Positions 47,579 through 60,100 of a DNA stretch of 64,000 nucleotides are shown here, piece by piece. Source of the stretch: Dipteronia dyeriana. Lineage: Eukaryota > Streptophyta > Magnoliopsida > Sapindales > Sapindaceae. The notes under the pieces were generated by a model. The model did no database searches. It had not been told where the DNA came from and worked only from the letters and a program-made list of their open reading frames with translations. Both the position numbers and the translations under genes were made by a program. The first letter of the stretch is position 1; each line of letters starts with the position of its first letter. The DNA lies in the NCBI GenBank assembly GCA_032871835.1, contig CM065297.1, forward strand, positions 25,181,598 to 25,245,597. Direction: 5' to 3'.

Positions 47579-49297
47579 CTAATTGAAAATTTTAAAAATC
47601 TTTGGGGGATGCTTCGATTTCTGTGAATTTTTAAAAGCTTGAGAAAATGAGAGTGTATGTGGGGATTCAATTATTTCTTCGTCAACAACGAGTTTATCAA
47701 CCCCTTCCTTACTCTTGGAAAATGACTCATCATCATTTTTACCAGATTCAAGAATAGGTTTTTCAACGACCTTACCACTACGAAGAGTGATAATTGATTT
47801 GACTTGGTCTGGACGTTGGTCATTGTCATAGGAACTTGACTGACTCTTAGGATTTGGTTGTGGTTGAGATGGAAACTTATCTCTTTCATGGGTGGTGAGT
47901 GTAGATGCAATGTTTGCCAAAGTATCTTTAACATCTGTCAAGGTTTGTACAGTTTGGCTATTAATGGCTTCTTACTTCTCAATGAATGAATGCAAAGTGT
48001 CTTCAAGGTTTTTTCCTAGATTATGGGACATAAGGCACATAACCTTGAGGGTTTTTGAAATTATGGTGTATTTTTGGATGTGATGGACCTGATGGTTGTA
48101 AAGACTGGGCTTGATTATTGTTTCTCCAACTGAAGTTTGGGTGATTTCTCCAACACGAATTATAGGTTTGTGAGTATGGGTTGGAATTTGGCTTGTTGAA
48201 AGTGTGCAAAGTTTTAGCTTGTTCATGAAGCCAATCTTTTAAGGTTGGTAAAGTTGGGAAAATATAAATGATATGATCATCAGAATCACATACATGGCAT
48301 GCAATTTCTTGTATAGATTTTACATGTTCACTCTTTTTAATTTCTAAAGCTTCAACTTTCTTAGCTAGGGATGCAAATCTAGCTTGAAGGTCATGGTATT
48401 CCCTACGATTGTAAATGCCTCCACCAGATAGAGATGGTTCTGGTTTGCTCATGGACTCATAGGAACCAATGGTGTCCCAATTTTGAGCATTTTCAGCGAT
48501 GTGGTCAAGGTAGTCAAGTGCTTCTTCAAAATTTTTGTCCCTGAACTCCCCATTACGCATCATCTCAATGACTTGTCTACTTTGGGGTGTGAGTCCCTCG
48601 TAGAAATATGACACTATCCTCTATGTTTCAAAACCGTGATGTGGACAAACATTTAAAAACTCCTTGAACATATCCCAACATTGGTAAAGTGTTTCCCCGA
48701 GTTTTTTGGTAAATGAAGTGATTTCCCTCTTAATAGAGTTTGTTCTATGAGGTGGGAAAAAAATCTTTAAGAATTGTTGTTGCATATCATTCCAAGTTCA
48801 GATTGATCCTGACCTAAGGTTTTGTGACCAAGTTTTATATTTATCTTTTAAGGAAAAGGGAAAAACTTAAGCCTGATTATATCCATGCTAACATTTTGGT
48901 CAGTGCAAGTGTTACAAACTTCCTCAAACTTTCTAAGATGCAAAAATGGGTTTTTAGATTCAAAACCGTGAAAATTAGGTAAAAGTTGAATGATTCCTGG
49001 TTTAAAATTAAAGTGTGCTTCATTTGGTGGGAAAGCTATGCATGAAGATGCTCCAGTGCGTGTGGGGTTCATGTAGCCTATTAGAGTTCTAGGTGGATTT
49101 GGGTTAATGTGTTGGTCAAAGTCAACATAAGGGGGATGGTTGTTGTGTTGAGACATGTTGTCAAGGTTGTCTAAAAGGTTCTCTACTTGGTTTCCTGGTG
49201 GATGTCTAAGTGGGATTTCATCCATGTTGTTGGTGAATGTGGGTGATTGTGATCTCCTAATTAACCTGCCGTTAGATGTTCGAGGCCAACGTCTCAT
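47579..49297 (-). pseudogene. Athila-like gag, broken
   Basis: The start is near MRRWPRTSNGRL (49297). The capsid signature follows: LIGYMNPTRTGASSCIAFPP, HFNFKPGIIQLLPNFHGFES and HLRKFEEVCNTCTDQ. A frame break follows at 48850. The next piece (48614-48021) has YFYEGLTPQSRQVIEMM and a degraded CCHC knuckle (CHVCDSDDH with the last Cys lost), then LKDWLHEQA. The last piece (47941-47579) reaches RPDQVKSIITLRSGKVVE, as in Athila gag tails. The gag coat protein would package the element RNA; here it is split into at least three frames. Confidence 0.88.
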
Positions 49298-49646
49298 GCA
49301 AGTTTAATGAGGGTTCACAAAGGAGAAATACATAAAAATGAAGAAAATAAAAGAAAACATGGTGAAAATAATTAAGATGCAAATTTCTAAGGGTGTATAT
49401 GCAAATATATACAAGTACTAGGGTGAAAGTGTAAATACATATAAATCTAGGGACTAAAGTGAAAATATGAGGTACAAGGACTGATCTGCAAAAATTAATG
49501 ATCTATAAGCAAATGCAAACTAAATCTAGACTAAAATGCAAAACTAAATACAAAATGAGAACAAGGAAGATTAGAAAGAAAAAAAATAGCAAAACTAAAA
49601 TAAAATTAAAAAGAAATTACCTCTACAAAGAAAATGCGAACTTACT

Positions 49647-49664
49647 TCCCCGGCAACGGCGCCA
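49647..49664 (-). other. Primer-binding site, tRNA-Asp type
   Basis: The minus strand reads tggcgccgttgccgggga, complementary to the 3' end of plant tRNA-Asp. It lies six bases after the LTR and supports Athila affiliation. Confidence 0.85.
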
Positions 49665-49670
49665 AAAACT

Positions 49671-50893
49671 TGACACGTCCTAAAGAAGTTTTTTTACTCC
49701 CAGGTATAATAGTGTCAAAGTAATAAATTAACTGGTAAGACCGGGTCGAACCACAAGGAGGTTGTTCACTTGTCCTTCTAGAATTAATTATCTAGATTAA
49801 TTACTAAGCTTGTTATAAAAATATAAATCAATTAAAATTAAAACTAGGGCTAAAGGATCCACTGTTGGTAATTCGAATATGATCCAATTATTAATATTTA
49901 GTCCAGATTAATGGTAAGGTATTCCACCTCACTGACCACTCTCTGATATATATGGGTAAAGTACTCACTGTGCCAAACAACATCTGTCTATCTACAATAA
50001 CTCAAAAACTCCATAAAAATCAGAGGGGAGAAAGCAAAAAAATAATAAACATACCAAAATTGGATCATATTTTCTATACCAACAGTATCACCTTTGACCC
50101 TAGCTATATTAAATTAGCTAGACATAATTTCACTAGAAACTAACTATTTTATTTAAACTGAGAATTTGAGAACATTAGATAGAGAATTTCATAAATCTAA
50201 CGTCAGATTTGGATTCAGGATGTCCAAATTAGAGGGGAGATCCCCTATTTATACAAAATACAGATGAAAATTGACCATCAGATGAATTTAGAACGGAGCG
50301 TCCAGATTTTACCACGTCATCAATGAATAGTGAATAGTGAATAGTGAATAGTAACCGCGTTAGTGAAAGTCAACAGTAAACAGTGCACCGGCCTCTAGAA
50401 TATGATTCTCTGCAGTCGCGTGTACGGTGCACTCATAATTCGGTTCAATAGAAATGTGTCACGTTATCAGTCAACAGACAAAGTCAACAGTCTTCTAGAA
50501 TGTTATTCCCCGCAGTCGCATGTATGGTGCACTCACAATTCGGTTCAATAGGAATGTGACACATCACCAGTGAACAGTGAAAGTCAACAGTGAACAGTGA
50601 AAGTCAACTATGAACAGTGAATAGTCAAAATTATAAAAATACCCTTCATGGCCATCCTAGGGTTTTTGACATTCTGAACTTGAAAATGATGTTTGTTTTG
50701 TCATCTGACTTCTCCATAATTTTGAATTGACCATATTACCTCTGAAATACTAAGAAAAATATATTGATTACTACACAACTCATTTATTTAAGCGAGTGAA
50801 CGAAATTATGTTTAAATTGGGGAATTAATCATATTGAAAATGTAAAATGATGATATTATCCCTTAGTAAACATACTCTTTTCATTGTTAATCA
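49671..50893 (-). repeat. 5' LTR of the Athila-like element (1223 bp)
   Basis: On the plus strand it starts TGACACGTCC and ends GTTAATCA before TGTGT. It contains two copies of the cttctagaat-to-ggtgcact block (about 50390-50550) and several gtgaacagtgaaagtcaa units near 50560-50620. Confidence 0.88.
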
Positions 50894-51067
50894 TGTGTGT
50901 GTATAACTAAATCTCTTCAAAGAGTTAAGCAAAGTGTTAAGTGATATACCTTTGAAGTGCTCTTAAGTTTGATCACGAACAAAATCGGCATAATCTACCC
51001 TTACATATTTAAACCTCCAATTGTGGTCTGTCAATGAAATAAGTCGATAAAAAATGAGGAACTTACA
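50894..51067 (-). mobile_element. Solo LTR, second part (after the Athila-like insertion)
   Basis: Resumes with the duplicated TGTGT and follows the order of 11395-11571 (aaactcttcaagaga-like, gatataccttttg, aataagtc, ggaacttaca), ending at CTTACA. Confidence 0.7.
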
Positions 51068-52065
51068 AAAATGTTACTCACAACTTGAGATTTTTAACTA
51101 GTGAAAGCTAAATCTTTGGTATTTTTGTGAAGTTACTGCCAGGAAGAAATGAGTTACAACTTATGGTGCAAAATGTAATTACACAAGGTTGTGTATCTGT
51201 GGATGTATGTTTTTATGTGTTGTAATATGTACAAGGCAAGTAGAAACGTGGTGTTAAACCTGGTAGATATGCAGCATAATTATGTTGAATATTAATGTTC
51301 CTTTTATTTAACTTATGTAGACAAAACATATGGAACATATGCTATTTGAATTTCATTTTCAAAATTCTTTGTTTGGGATATGAATTGCATTGATGGTAGT
51401 TTCAAATGCTATTGTGAAAATCTATTGTTTAAATTTTTCCAAAAAACATAATCACCCTAAGCATGGTAAGAGTAAGAAATATCATTTAAACACATGTTTT
51501 CCAGATCTATAAGAAATCGCACAAACCCTTTTTTTGCTAGTGCTATCACCGTTGTTTCTCTGTTTTTGTTTTGAATTTGTTCTGTTCACCTCCTCTTGGT
51601 TCTGTTTTACGGCTTGCCTCTTCTGTTTTGTTTTTTGGTTGTCTTCTGAGTGGACGGTTTTCGTAGCATGTGCTTCTTGTTGCCTTTGGCTTTGGTTTAT
51701 ATTTTGCAGTTAAAAAAAAAAACAATAGAAATATAACTTTCCAGGGTTGGCTTTAGATTCTAAAATTTTTAATGTTACCTTTTTACCATATTAACAATTC
51801 TTATTCTTGAACTTGATCACGTAAAATAAAAGATTGGATCGAAGAATTTGTCGTTAAATTAGTAAGTGGTGAGCTGATGAATGAAAATAATTGAGAAAAC
51901 CAAATGTCTTGACAACTTTTAAATAAATGGACGACAAAGTATGCACCATAATGGTTGGCAAGGAATTTAGAGTAAAAAATTGAAATATTTTTCACAAATT
52001 CTGAATGGATGCTCCTATATATGCTGCTAAAATGGTCGCGGATGGTGTGCCTATGTAATTTGGTG
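51068..52065. other. No gene; T/G-rich stretch with A-tail, possible LINE 3' remnant
   Basis: Positions 51530-51710 are rich in ttgttttgtt and tcttctg words and end in an A-run (51711-51722), like 3' tails of plant LINEs. No LINE reverse transcriptase was found, so this is weak. The rest shows nothing recognisable. Confidence 0.3.
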
Positions 52066-52073
52066 GTCTCAGT

Positions 52074-53348
52074 TAGTGGTGTAAAAATGGACTGGCCCGG
52101 CCCAGTAGGGACAGCCTGGCCAGTCCATTTCTGGAAACAGGCTTGGCTGAGCCTGGCACTCGACGGTGTCGCGGGCCGGCCCGGCCCGGCCTGTTTCCAG
52201 AGAAGCAGACCCGGCACGGCATGCCGGCCTGCCTCAGGCGGGCCTTGCCTGCGTGCCGTGCCGTGCCAGGCAGGCCCGCCGGGCCCCTCTGATAGGCAGG
52301 GCGGGCCAGGCCTAAAGAGCCTGGTCCGGCGGGTTAGTTTTTTGGTCCAATTTTTTTCCCAAATCACGTTTTTTTGGATTTAGGGTATAGGGTTTAGGAT
52401 TTATAGTTCATGGTTAAGGGTTTAGAATTTAAAATGAATAAAGATAACGAACAATTATTAGGATTTGAAATGAATAAAGAGAACGAACAATTTTTTAATT
52501 ATTTATTTGTTTTTCACTTATGGAATTCAGTAATACATATCTACATGATTGCCTCATTAAAAACCTTACCAAGAAAAACCCAGTGGGATAAAAACTTGGT
52601 AAGGGAAAAAGAGTGCAACCGTTTTACAACTTACAAGTAAATAATAAATACATATGTAAAAGTATAACCTAGTTCTGGCCCTGGCCACTACCTGAAGGGT
52701 CATCAATATATAGATTGTCGAAATTTAGATTAAGTTCTTTATCTACAGTTAGATTTTGTAACCTTTTTTTAGCATGCTCCCAATCCCGAAGGCATGTTAA
52801 TACCTCCACCATCTCTGGAGACAAACAGCTTCTTCTTGGTTCAATTTTGCGCCCACTGGTGCTGAAAGCTTGTTCTGAAGACACCGTTGACACTAGAATA
52901 ACTAGTATGTCACGTGCTAAGTGTGACAAAACTGAATGAGAGATTGAAAGAATGATAGAGAGAGTTAATGGAAAATGAAATGGATGGAAGTATTTATAGA
53001 AAAATTTGATTTGTGGGTCAAAATATAATTTAAAAGATTGTAGGGGGGGTTTTGGTAATTTTTATTTCCTCCAACGGCTAGAAATCAATTCCAACCGTTG
53101 GACGTTTTTTGAAAAAAAAATAATAATAAATATGGCCGAACTGACCGGCTGATCCGTCCGTCAGGCCGGTCCGACAGGCCTGGCACGCAGGATTGGGGTG
53201 CCAGGCGGGCCGGCCTGCCAGGCCTTCTCCCAGCAGCCCGGCACGAGGCCTGGCCCTCTTCCTTCATGGGCCGTTCCCAGAACGGCACGTGAACTTCCTG
53301 GGCCGGCCGAACCGGCCTGTCACCGGCAGGCCCATTTTTACACCACTA
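52074..53348. mobile_element. hAT-superfamily non-autonomous transposon with 8-bp target duplication
   Basis: The ends are perfect 17-bp inverted repeats: TAGTGGTGTAAAAATGG at 52074-52090 and its reverse complement at 53332-53348. The 8-bp duplication GTCTCAGT flanks both sides (52066-52073 and 53349-53356), the size typical of hAT. GC-rich subterminal zones full of ggcccgg/ggcagg words (52090-52340 and 53140-53330) contrast with the AT-rich surroundings. Inside is only a C-terminal piece of a hAT transposase, so the element is 1275 bp and cannot move itself. Confidence 0.92.
52669..52938 (-). pseudogene. hAT transposase C-terminal dimerisation domain fragment
   Basis: About 88 codons read LSHLARDILVILVSTVSSEQ, then AFSTSGRKIEPRR and LSPEMVEVLTCLRDW. 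This is the hAT dimerisation region, where the family motif is VSTVASE-x-AFS. It ends in an acidic, Gly/Ser-rich tail and a stop at 52669. The zinc-finger and catalytic parts are missing. No ATG opens the domain: the frame runs up into a CT-rich leader. On the minus strand a TATA-like ctataaata (52991-52999) lies about 60 bases upstream, so the old promoter seems to have been joined to the transposase tail by internal deletion. Confidence 0.85.
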
Positions 53349-53356
53349 GTCTCAGT

Positions 53357-54419
53357 TGCTTTGTGTTGTTTCTATTGTTTCTGTTGTTATTCAAAAAAAA
53401 AAAATATCAACCACTATATCAATTGTCACTCTTGGGTTACATCAACTGACTCTCTCTAAAAATAAGTGCAAAGGCAAAATTGTCATTGTCCCTTATCAGT
53501 CACAAACTAACGGTAGTCAACTATGGGTCAACTGGTCAAGGAAGTGCTAGTGTCATTATGATTTGTCTATAGGTTTCTGTGCTATTATGTATATGACTGG
53601 GGAAGTTTGTGTAATTCCCCTAATACATAACCAAGTTAAAATAATTGAAAAGTTTAAACTCTTGAACTTGATTGAAAAACAAGAGAAGAACTATAACTAT
53701 GATTGGAGTTTCAAAGTATTAGAGGGGCCAGTCTTGAACTGCCTTAACTAAGATTGGGAGGGCCAATATATAAAAACAAAAGATATTAGAGAAGTCAAAG
53801 TGAAAAAAAGTTAAACTTTTCATTTATTTTATAATTATGTTAATAAGAACTTTAGAGTTTTTTTGGAGGGAGGGGGGTCATGGCCCCCACCAGCCCTCCT
53901 CTCCCTCCGCCCCTGCTCTTCGACATGTCATAGGTCGGTAGCCGTTCATAATTCGCCCACCGTAGTGCCTCCTCATCATCCTCCCGTTCGCTCGGGTTGA
54001 ACATCACCAATGGCTCATTTCATGCCTCCCGACTGCTCAACGACCTTGCTAGACCGTCCCTGTTAAAGTTGCTGCCATGCTAGCTAGTTTTCATAGTTTC
54101 TTGCTAAGTAGCCAATAAAATGTTAAAAAAAAAAATCACAGAAGAATCAACCGAACAAATAAACAAATAAATGTATATGGATTAATTATGGTCGTTCGGC
54201 ATTTAACAAGCCAAACTCTTCAGGCTTTGTTGGCACCAACTACTTTGAACGAGTTTTTAATGAGAGTGGAGAGAGAGTGCGTGGATGTTTGCTTGTAACG
54301 GAATAGAAGATCCGATATTTTGTTTTGTATGCACGTGGACGATTGTTTTTTATTTATTAAAAGAGGGTAAGTGGTGGAGTAGCGGCTCACAGGGGTGGCC
54401 TCCGTGAGTTGCCGGTAGA
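53357..54419. other. No gene recognised
   Basis: The first 45 bases (T/G-rich with an A-run at 53393-53404) continue the sequence left of the hAT element and look like a retroposon tail. The remainder holds short open frames without known domains. Confidence 0.35.
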
Positions 54420-54427
54420 GACAGATA

Positions 54428-55156
54428 TAAGGATTGTAAAAATCCCCGATCCACCCCAAATCAAAAGAGATCCGATCTGCTTTGGACGGATTTCGAGCAA
54501 TTAAAACGGGACTTAGGTCAGATGTGGAGTAAACATTATTGACCCGGTTTGCAACCAGATCAGGTATGAGTCAAACCACTATAACCTAACCAGCCCCAAT
54601 TGATATAGTATTTATATAATTATTTAAAAATAAAAATTAAAAGGAAAAACAATCTAATCCTTTTATGGTAAAAAAACATTATAATCTTTTGATATATTTG
54701 TCTAATTGTATTGATGTTTAAATTTAAGGTTTATATAATTTAGATGTTATATTCTATTAAATTTAAGTTTATATATGAATTTTAAGTATACTCTAAACTT
54801 TAAATTCAAATATTTATGTGTCAATTATGTTTAAATTTAAGTGCACACATGTTTAAATTTAAATATATTTTTCAATTTAAATGTATTTTATTAAAATTTA
54901 AGTTCATATCCTAATAAAATTCAAATGTATGATCATATTTGTTTATTTAATTGTCTGAACACTTTCTTTTTTAAACGAAATGGGTCAATTCTGGTTGGGT
55001 TTAAGGCACCTCCTTCTCATTCAAAACGGGTTTGGGGTAGAAATCACAAACCAATTCGGTTCATGAGTCAGGTTTGAGGCAACTTACTAAAATCAGGTTT
55101 CGGGTTTAGGGCATGACGATCCAGCCTCGTTCTGATCCAACCCATTGTCATCCTTA
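54428..55156. mobile_element. Probable hAT-type non-autonomous element (729 bp)
   Basis: The ends read TAAGGATTGTAAAAATCC on the left and, inverted, TAAGGATGACAATGGG on the right, a common start of plant hAT MITEs. Flanks are gacagata (54420-54427) and gacagatc (55157-55164), a 7-of-8 match for a target duplication. The interior is AT-rich with gggttt/ggcgg-like subterminal words and no coding capacity. Confidence 0.6.
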
Positions 55157-55297
55157 GACAGATCAACACCAGCCCCACCTGCTTATTTTCACAACACATT
55201 ACATATGAGTAATGCTAAACGTCTCTAACAAAATTCCAAATGATGTGTTAGCATCATATAAATCATGAGATTATATGGTGAATAATGTGATATTGAA

Positions 55298-56767
55298 TGA
55301 CAGGTCCTAAAGAAGTGTTCCTACTCTCAAGTATAAGAGTGTCAAAGTAATAAATTAACTGGTAAGACCGGGTCGAACCACAGGGAGGTTGTTCACTTGT
55401 CCTTGTAGAATTAATTATCTAGATTAATTAATAAGCTTGTTATAAAAAATGTAAATCAATTAAAATTAAAACTTGGGCTAAAGGATCCACTGTTGGTAAT
55501 TCAAATACGATCCAATAATTAATGTTTAGTCCAAATTAATGGGAGGGTATTCCACTCCACTGACCACACCCTGATAGATGTGGGTAAAAGTACTCATTGT
55601 GCTAGACAACTTCTGACTGTCTACAGTGAGACAAAACTCCACAAAGATTACAGCGGATAAACCACTCTCTGATAGATATGTGCAAAAGTACCCATTGTGC
55701 TAGACAATATATGTCTGTCTACAGTGAGTCAAAAACTCCACAAAGATCATATGGGAGAAACCACTCTCATAAATATAGATAAAAGTACTCAATGTGCTTG
55801 ACAATATCTGTCTGACTACAGTAAGTCAAAAACTCCACAAAGATCAGAGGGGAAAAAGCAAAAAAAAATTAATAAAATTACCATAATTGGATCATATTTT
55901 CTATACCAGCAGTATCTCCTTTGGCCCTAGCTAAATAAAATTAGCCAGACATAATTTAACTAGGAAATAGCTATTTTATTTACACTGAGAAATTGAGAAC
56001 AAAAGAGAGAGAATTTTACAAATTTAATATCATATTTGGATTCAGAATGTGTAAATTAGGGGGGAGAGGTCCTCTATTTATACAAAATACGGATGAAAAT
56101 TGACCATCTGATGAATTTAGAATGGAGCGTCCAGATTTTACCATGTCATTAGTGAATAGTGAACAGTAAACATTGAACAGTGAACAGTAAACGTATCCAT
56201 GAAAGTCATTAGTGAACAGTGCACAGGCTTCTAGAATGTGATTCTCTGCAGCCGCGTGTACGGTGCACTCGTAATTCAGGCCAATAGAATTGTGACACGT
56301 CAACGTTCAAAAATCTTCTAAAAAGTCAACTATGAATAGTGCATCGACTTCTAGAATGTGATTCTCTACAGCCGCGTGTACAGTCACTCGCAGTTTGGTC
56401 CAATAGGGATGTGCCACATCATCAGGAACAGTTAAAGTCAATTGTGAACAGTGAAAGTCAACTGTGAACAGTGAAAGTCAACTGTGAACAGTGAATAGTC
56501 AAAATTATAAAAATGCCCTTCGTAGCCTTCCTAAGGTTTTTGACGTTCTAAACTTGAAAACGATGTTTTTTTTGCCATCTGACTTCTTCATAATTCTGAA
56601 TTGATCGAATTACCTCTGAAATACAATGAAAAATATATTGATTACTACACAACACATTTATTTAAACGAACGAAATAAACTATGTGTAAATTGAGAAATT
56701 AATCGTATTGGAAGTGTAAAATGATGATATTATCCCTTAGTAAACATACACTTTTCATTGTTAATCA
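55298..56767 (-). mobile_element. Solo LTR of the Athila-like family, expanded to 1470 bp
   Basis: On the plus strand it runs from TGACAGGTCC to GTTAATCA and aligns along its length with 49671-50893. Flanks are ttgaa and ttgac, a 4-of-5 match. Extra length comes from three tandem copies of a block of about 98 bp (55563-55858; core gtctacagtgagtc), present once in the other LTRs, and from a doubled cttctagaat-to-tgcactcg block. There is no internal region. It lies about 400 bp downstream of the PDR gene. Confidence 0.88.
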
Positions 56768-57168
56768 TTGACACCTCACATGCTACATCATTTGAGATGA
56801 AATTTGAAAAAAAAAATTAAGGCATCTAGCATTACTCATTACATACATACATTGATTTCAAATGAAATGCCAATATGCAATATAGTATATAGCAAAACTA
56901 CAATTTATTTATGTTCCAATTAAAATCTCATTATCAATAGTACTACAAACTTACATATAGAAACAATTGAATTACAAACTCTTTGTGTGAAAACATAAAT
57001 TTCAAGACTGTCGTATAATGACGGATTAAAAGAATAACAATGTTAAGGAAAAAAAAAGGCTAAAAAGAGGTAACTTTTGTTTCCTCCATCCCTTAACTAA
57101 TTACACAAAAAGGTTTCCTCTGATAAAGATAATTCTAAGACAATCACGTTCAAAAATGTTCAAGCTGG

Positions 57169-60100
57169 TTATCTCCTTTGGAAGTTTAGGAACTTGATGC
57201 CATAGGCAAACAAAAAGAGGAAGAGAAGAACCCAACCAACATGTGCGATAGCAACATATGGAAGGAAGTCATGTTCCATCCCAAAACTCTCTTTAAGGTA
57301 CCCCCTCGCTGTGGTGTTAGTAATAGCCGATCCAGTCATCTGTAGAGGAGTATCTATGTCACCCACTTGACTTGTTAGGACTCCATATAATGTCCAAGCC
57401 ACTGGAGAACCCCAGTAGTACCACCTCCACCACACAGGGATTTGCTGCAATTTAACATACTTGTGTGAGTTCTTTTATCCGACATAGAAGAAAAATGAAA
57501 AAGTTTCGGAATTCAAGTAAGCTAAATTTGATGCATTTTAAATGTTAATGAAGCAAATGTAATGTATTGGGCAAAGTTTAAGGTATATGTTATAAATGTA
57601 AAATAGATAGATATCGAGTTTGATGTGACATACCGATCTAGGAATCATAAAACCAGCGAACAAATTCCAAAAGTTAAGGAAGAAGGACATAACAATGGCA
57701 GCAAATTGGACACCCGGAGTCAATGCAACAAGACACATTCCGTACATTGTGAAGTAGATGAAGCACATCAATATGAAGTAGAAAAACCAGAAGAACTTTC
57801 CCACTTGCCACTCGAATCCAACCATGGAGTAAAGGATAAGAGAGTAGATGACAGTTTGAATTGTCACATATATAATCTCTATGGCCACCTGCAAAATTAA
57901 GGATAGTTCATTAGTCAAGTTTTTAGTGGCTTGATATGTATTTCAAATAAAAAACAAGATTTTTAGTGTTTTTTCACAAGTAAATGCTTTAACCCAAAAA
58001 AAAACATGTTATAAGTTTCTGTTCTACTTCGTTACCTGAGCGAATGCATAAGGTATTGCAGAATACATCCCGGCTACTCTTTCACGGTAGAAAACTGTTC
58101 TCTCAACACTAACAACAGGTTGCACTCCCATAGCATTACTGGATCCAAGGAAAAGTACAGCAGAATACATGGCTCCTAAAAGGTTGAACAAATCTTGTTG
58201 TTTGGATCTGGTATAAGGTAAAACAAAATAGTTAACTTCCAAAATGTATCCCAAGTTATCATCATAAGGAAATCTGACATTCAAATAGATATTAAAGTCA
58301 TAAAGGATCTGTTATAATCATTTTAAAACCTAGAACGTAAAATTTCCATCAAAGACAATGGAAGAAAACAAAAGAAACTTACGTCTTTTGTCCCATGTTC
58401 CAGAAGATAAGACCAAACAGAACAGCAATGCACGTTGTCATGATAAACCGGACACCATTATATTTAGAGTGTCTCCAATAAGACCTTTGTTGTTTCCAGA
58501 AACAAGCATTGCACTGAGTAAGAAACGATTGGGAGTATTCGGTTGGGAAGTAAAGATCCTTAGAGCCTGGTGCTGGAGCACTAAGCTCTTTAATAAGTTC
58601 TTGATTCCTCCTGGAATTGTGTTGATAAAGAATATAGTTAAGACGATACTCAAAATCCTTGGACAGATGAAAAAAAAAATGGCAAAATTATGTATTCTAC
58701 TTAAGACTTACTGATAAACAGAAGAGTTGGCAAAAATTTCAGCAAAATCCACATCCAGTTGAGCCTCAACTGAAGGAGCAGTGACCTCAAGCATCCATGT
58801 TGCTGGATTGTATCCATCATTAATTTTAGCAACTCCCGGGACAGCCTGTAAAAGTATAGTTTAAAATCTAATCTTTAGCGAGGATGATGCTCTATTTACT
58901 GTTTAATTTCAAAGCAAAGAATTCATCGGCAATTCGATAAGAAAAACACATAAGGACATGAGACATAATGAATGAGTCCTTGTTTGTCTACGGTATACGA
59001 AACTATGATGGTGCTTACCTCAAAATATTCTACAAGTTTGTGAGAATGGCGACCAAGGGATCCGCCATAAATGATTTGCCCTCCTCTTTTCATCAACAGT
59101 AGCTGCAACAAGTACAATTTAAGATAGACTTATGAATACATGCATCACAAATAAATAAGGAAAATATAAAATGTAAAAACTTCTCAAAATCTATAAGCAT
59201 TGAGCACTACCTCATCGAATGCTTCAAAGATGTCTATACTGGGTTGGTGAATTGTGCAGACGACAGTTCTCCCTGTATCCACTGTATTTCTCACAGTACG
59301 CATTACAATCGCAGCTGCTCTAGCATCAAGGCCAGATGTTGGCTCATCCATGAAAATGATAGAGGGGTTAGCAACCAACTCTACAGCTATTGTCAACCTC
59401 TTCCGTTGTTCTGTCGACAGACCATCTACTCCTGGAAGGCCGACTAAAGCATCCCTTAATGGTTGGAGCTCAACCAACTCCATAACTTCTTCAACAAATA
59501 CCTATCGGATAAGTAGAAAAATATTAACCACAATGGGAACATTGGGTAACAGTTCAAAATTTGGAGATAAGGATGGAAAGATTCCATTTAAAGTTTGAGA
59601 AGAGAATTTTATAGAAGAAATTCAACATACCTTTCGTGCTTTGGAATCAATGTCTGAAGAAAGACGAAGCCAAGCTGAGTACAGGAGAGATTCATAAACA
59701 GTAACATATGGCGAATGAATGTCATTCTGTTCACAGTAACCACTAACACGAGCAAATGTTGCTTGGTTCTTTGAGTAACCAGAAATGTTAATACTTCCTT
59801 CAATATATCCTCCGGTCTTCCTTCCTGCCAATACATCCATAAGAGTTGTTTTCCCTGCACCACTTACACCCACTAGTGCCGTCAATATTCCTGGTCTGAA
59901 AGCACCACTAACATTTCGTAGCAGTTGAAGACGATCTTCTTCAACACCTTGACCCTTCATTTCCTGTGACACAAGATTAATAATTTGTCTTGATGTTAGC
60001 ACCTTATAAGAATCTTAAATATATAGAGATGGTTAAATGTATAGAGATGATGAGCTTACAATAGGCATATCCACATAGTAGTTCAAATGGTTGAATGTAA

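Larger units (their letters stand above)
39967..50893 (-). mobile_element. Athila-like Ty3/gypsy retrotransposon with extra internal genes
   Basis: Flanked by TGTGT on both sides (39962-39966 and 50894-50898). LTRs are at 39967-41016 and 49671-50893. The primer site 49647-49664 matches the 3' end of plant tRNA-Asp, and a purine tract adjoins the other LTR (about 41017-41030 on the plus strand). Minus-strand order is gag, protease remnant, reverse transcriptase, RNase H, integrase, an unidentified 183-residue ORF, a LOG-like pseudogene, 3' LTR. The Athila assignment rests on the gag signature (YMNP, HFNFKPGIIQLLPNFHG), the tRNA-Asp primer and the FMDD reverse-transcriptase motif. All element proteins carry stops. 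The LTRs differ in length and at many bases, so the insertion is not recent. Confidence 0.9.

Noticed and set aside
51801..52383. Long open frames rich in Gly, Pro and Arg on both strands
   Set aside because: They run through the GC-rich subterminal repeats of the hAT element and across its terminal repeat, so they are not genes.
53085..53459. Open frames in the right GC-rich zone of the hAT element
   Set aside because: Same reason: repeat-derived frames crossing the element boundary.
54220..54459. 79-codon open frame
   Set aside because: No domain, and it overlaps the left terminus and target duplication of the probable hAT element.
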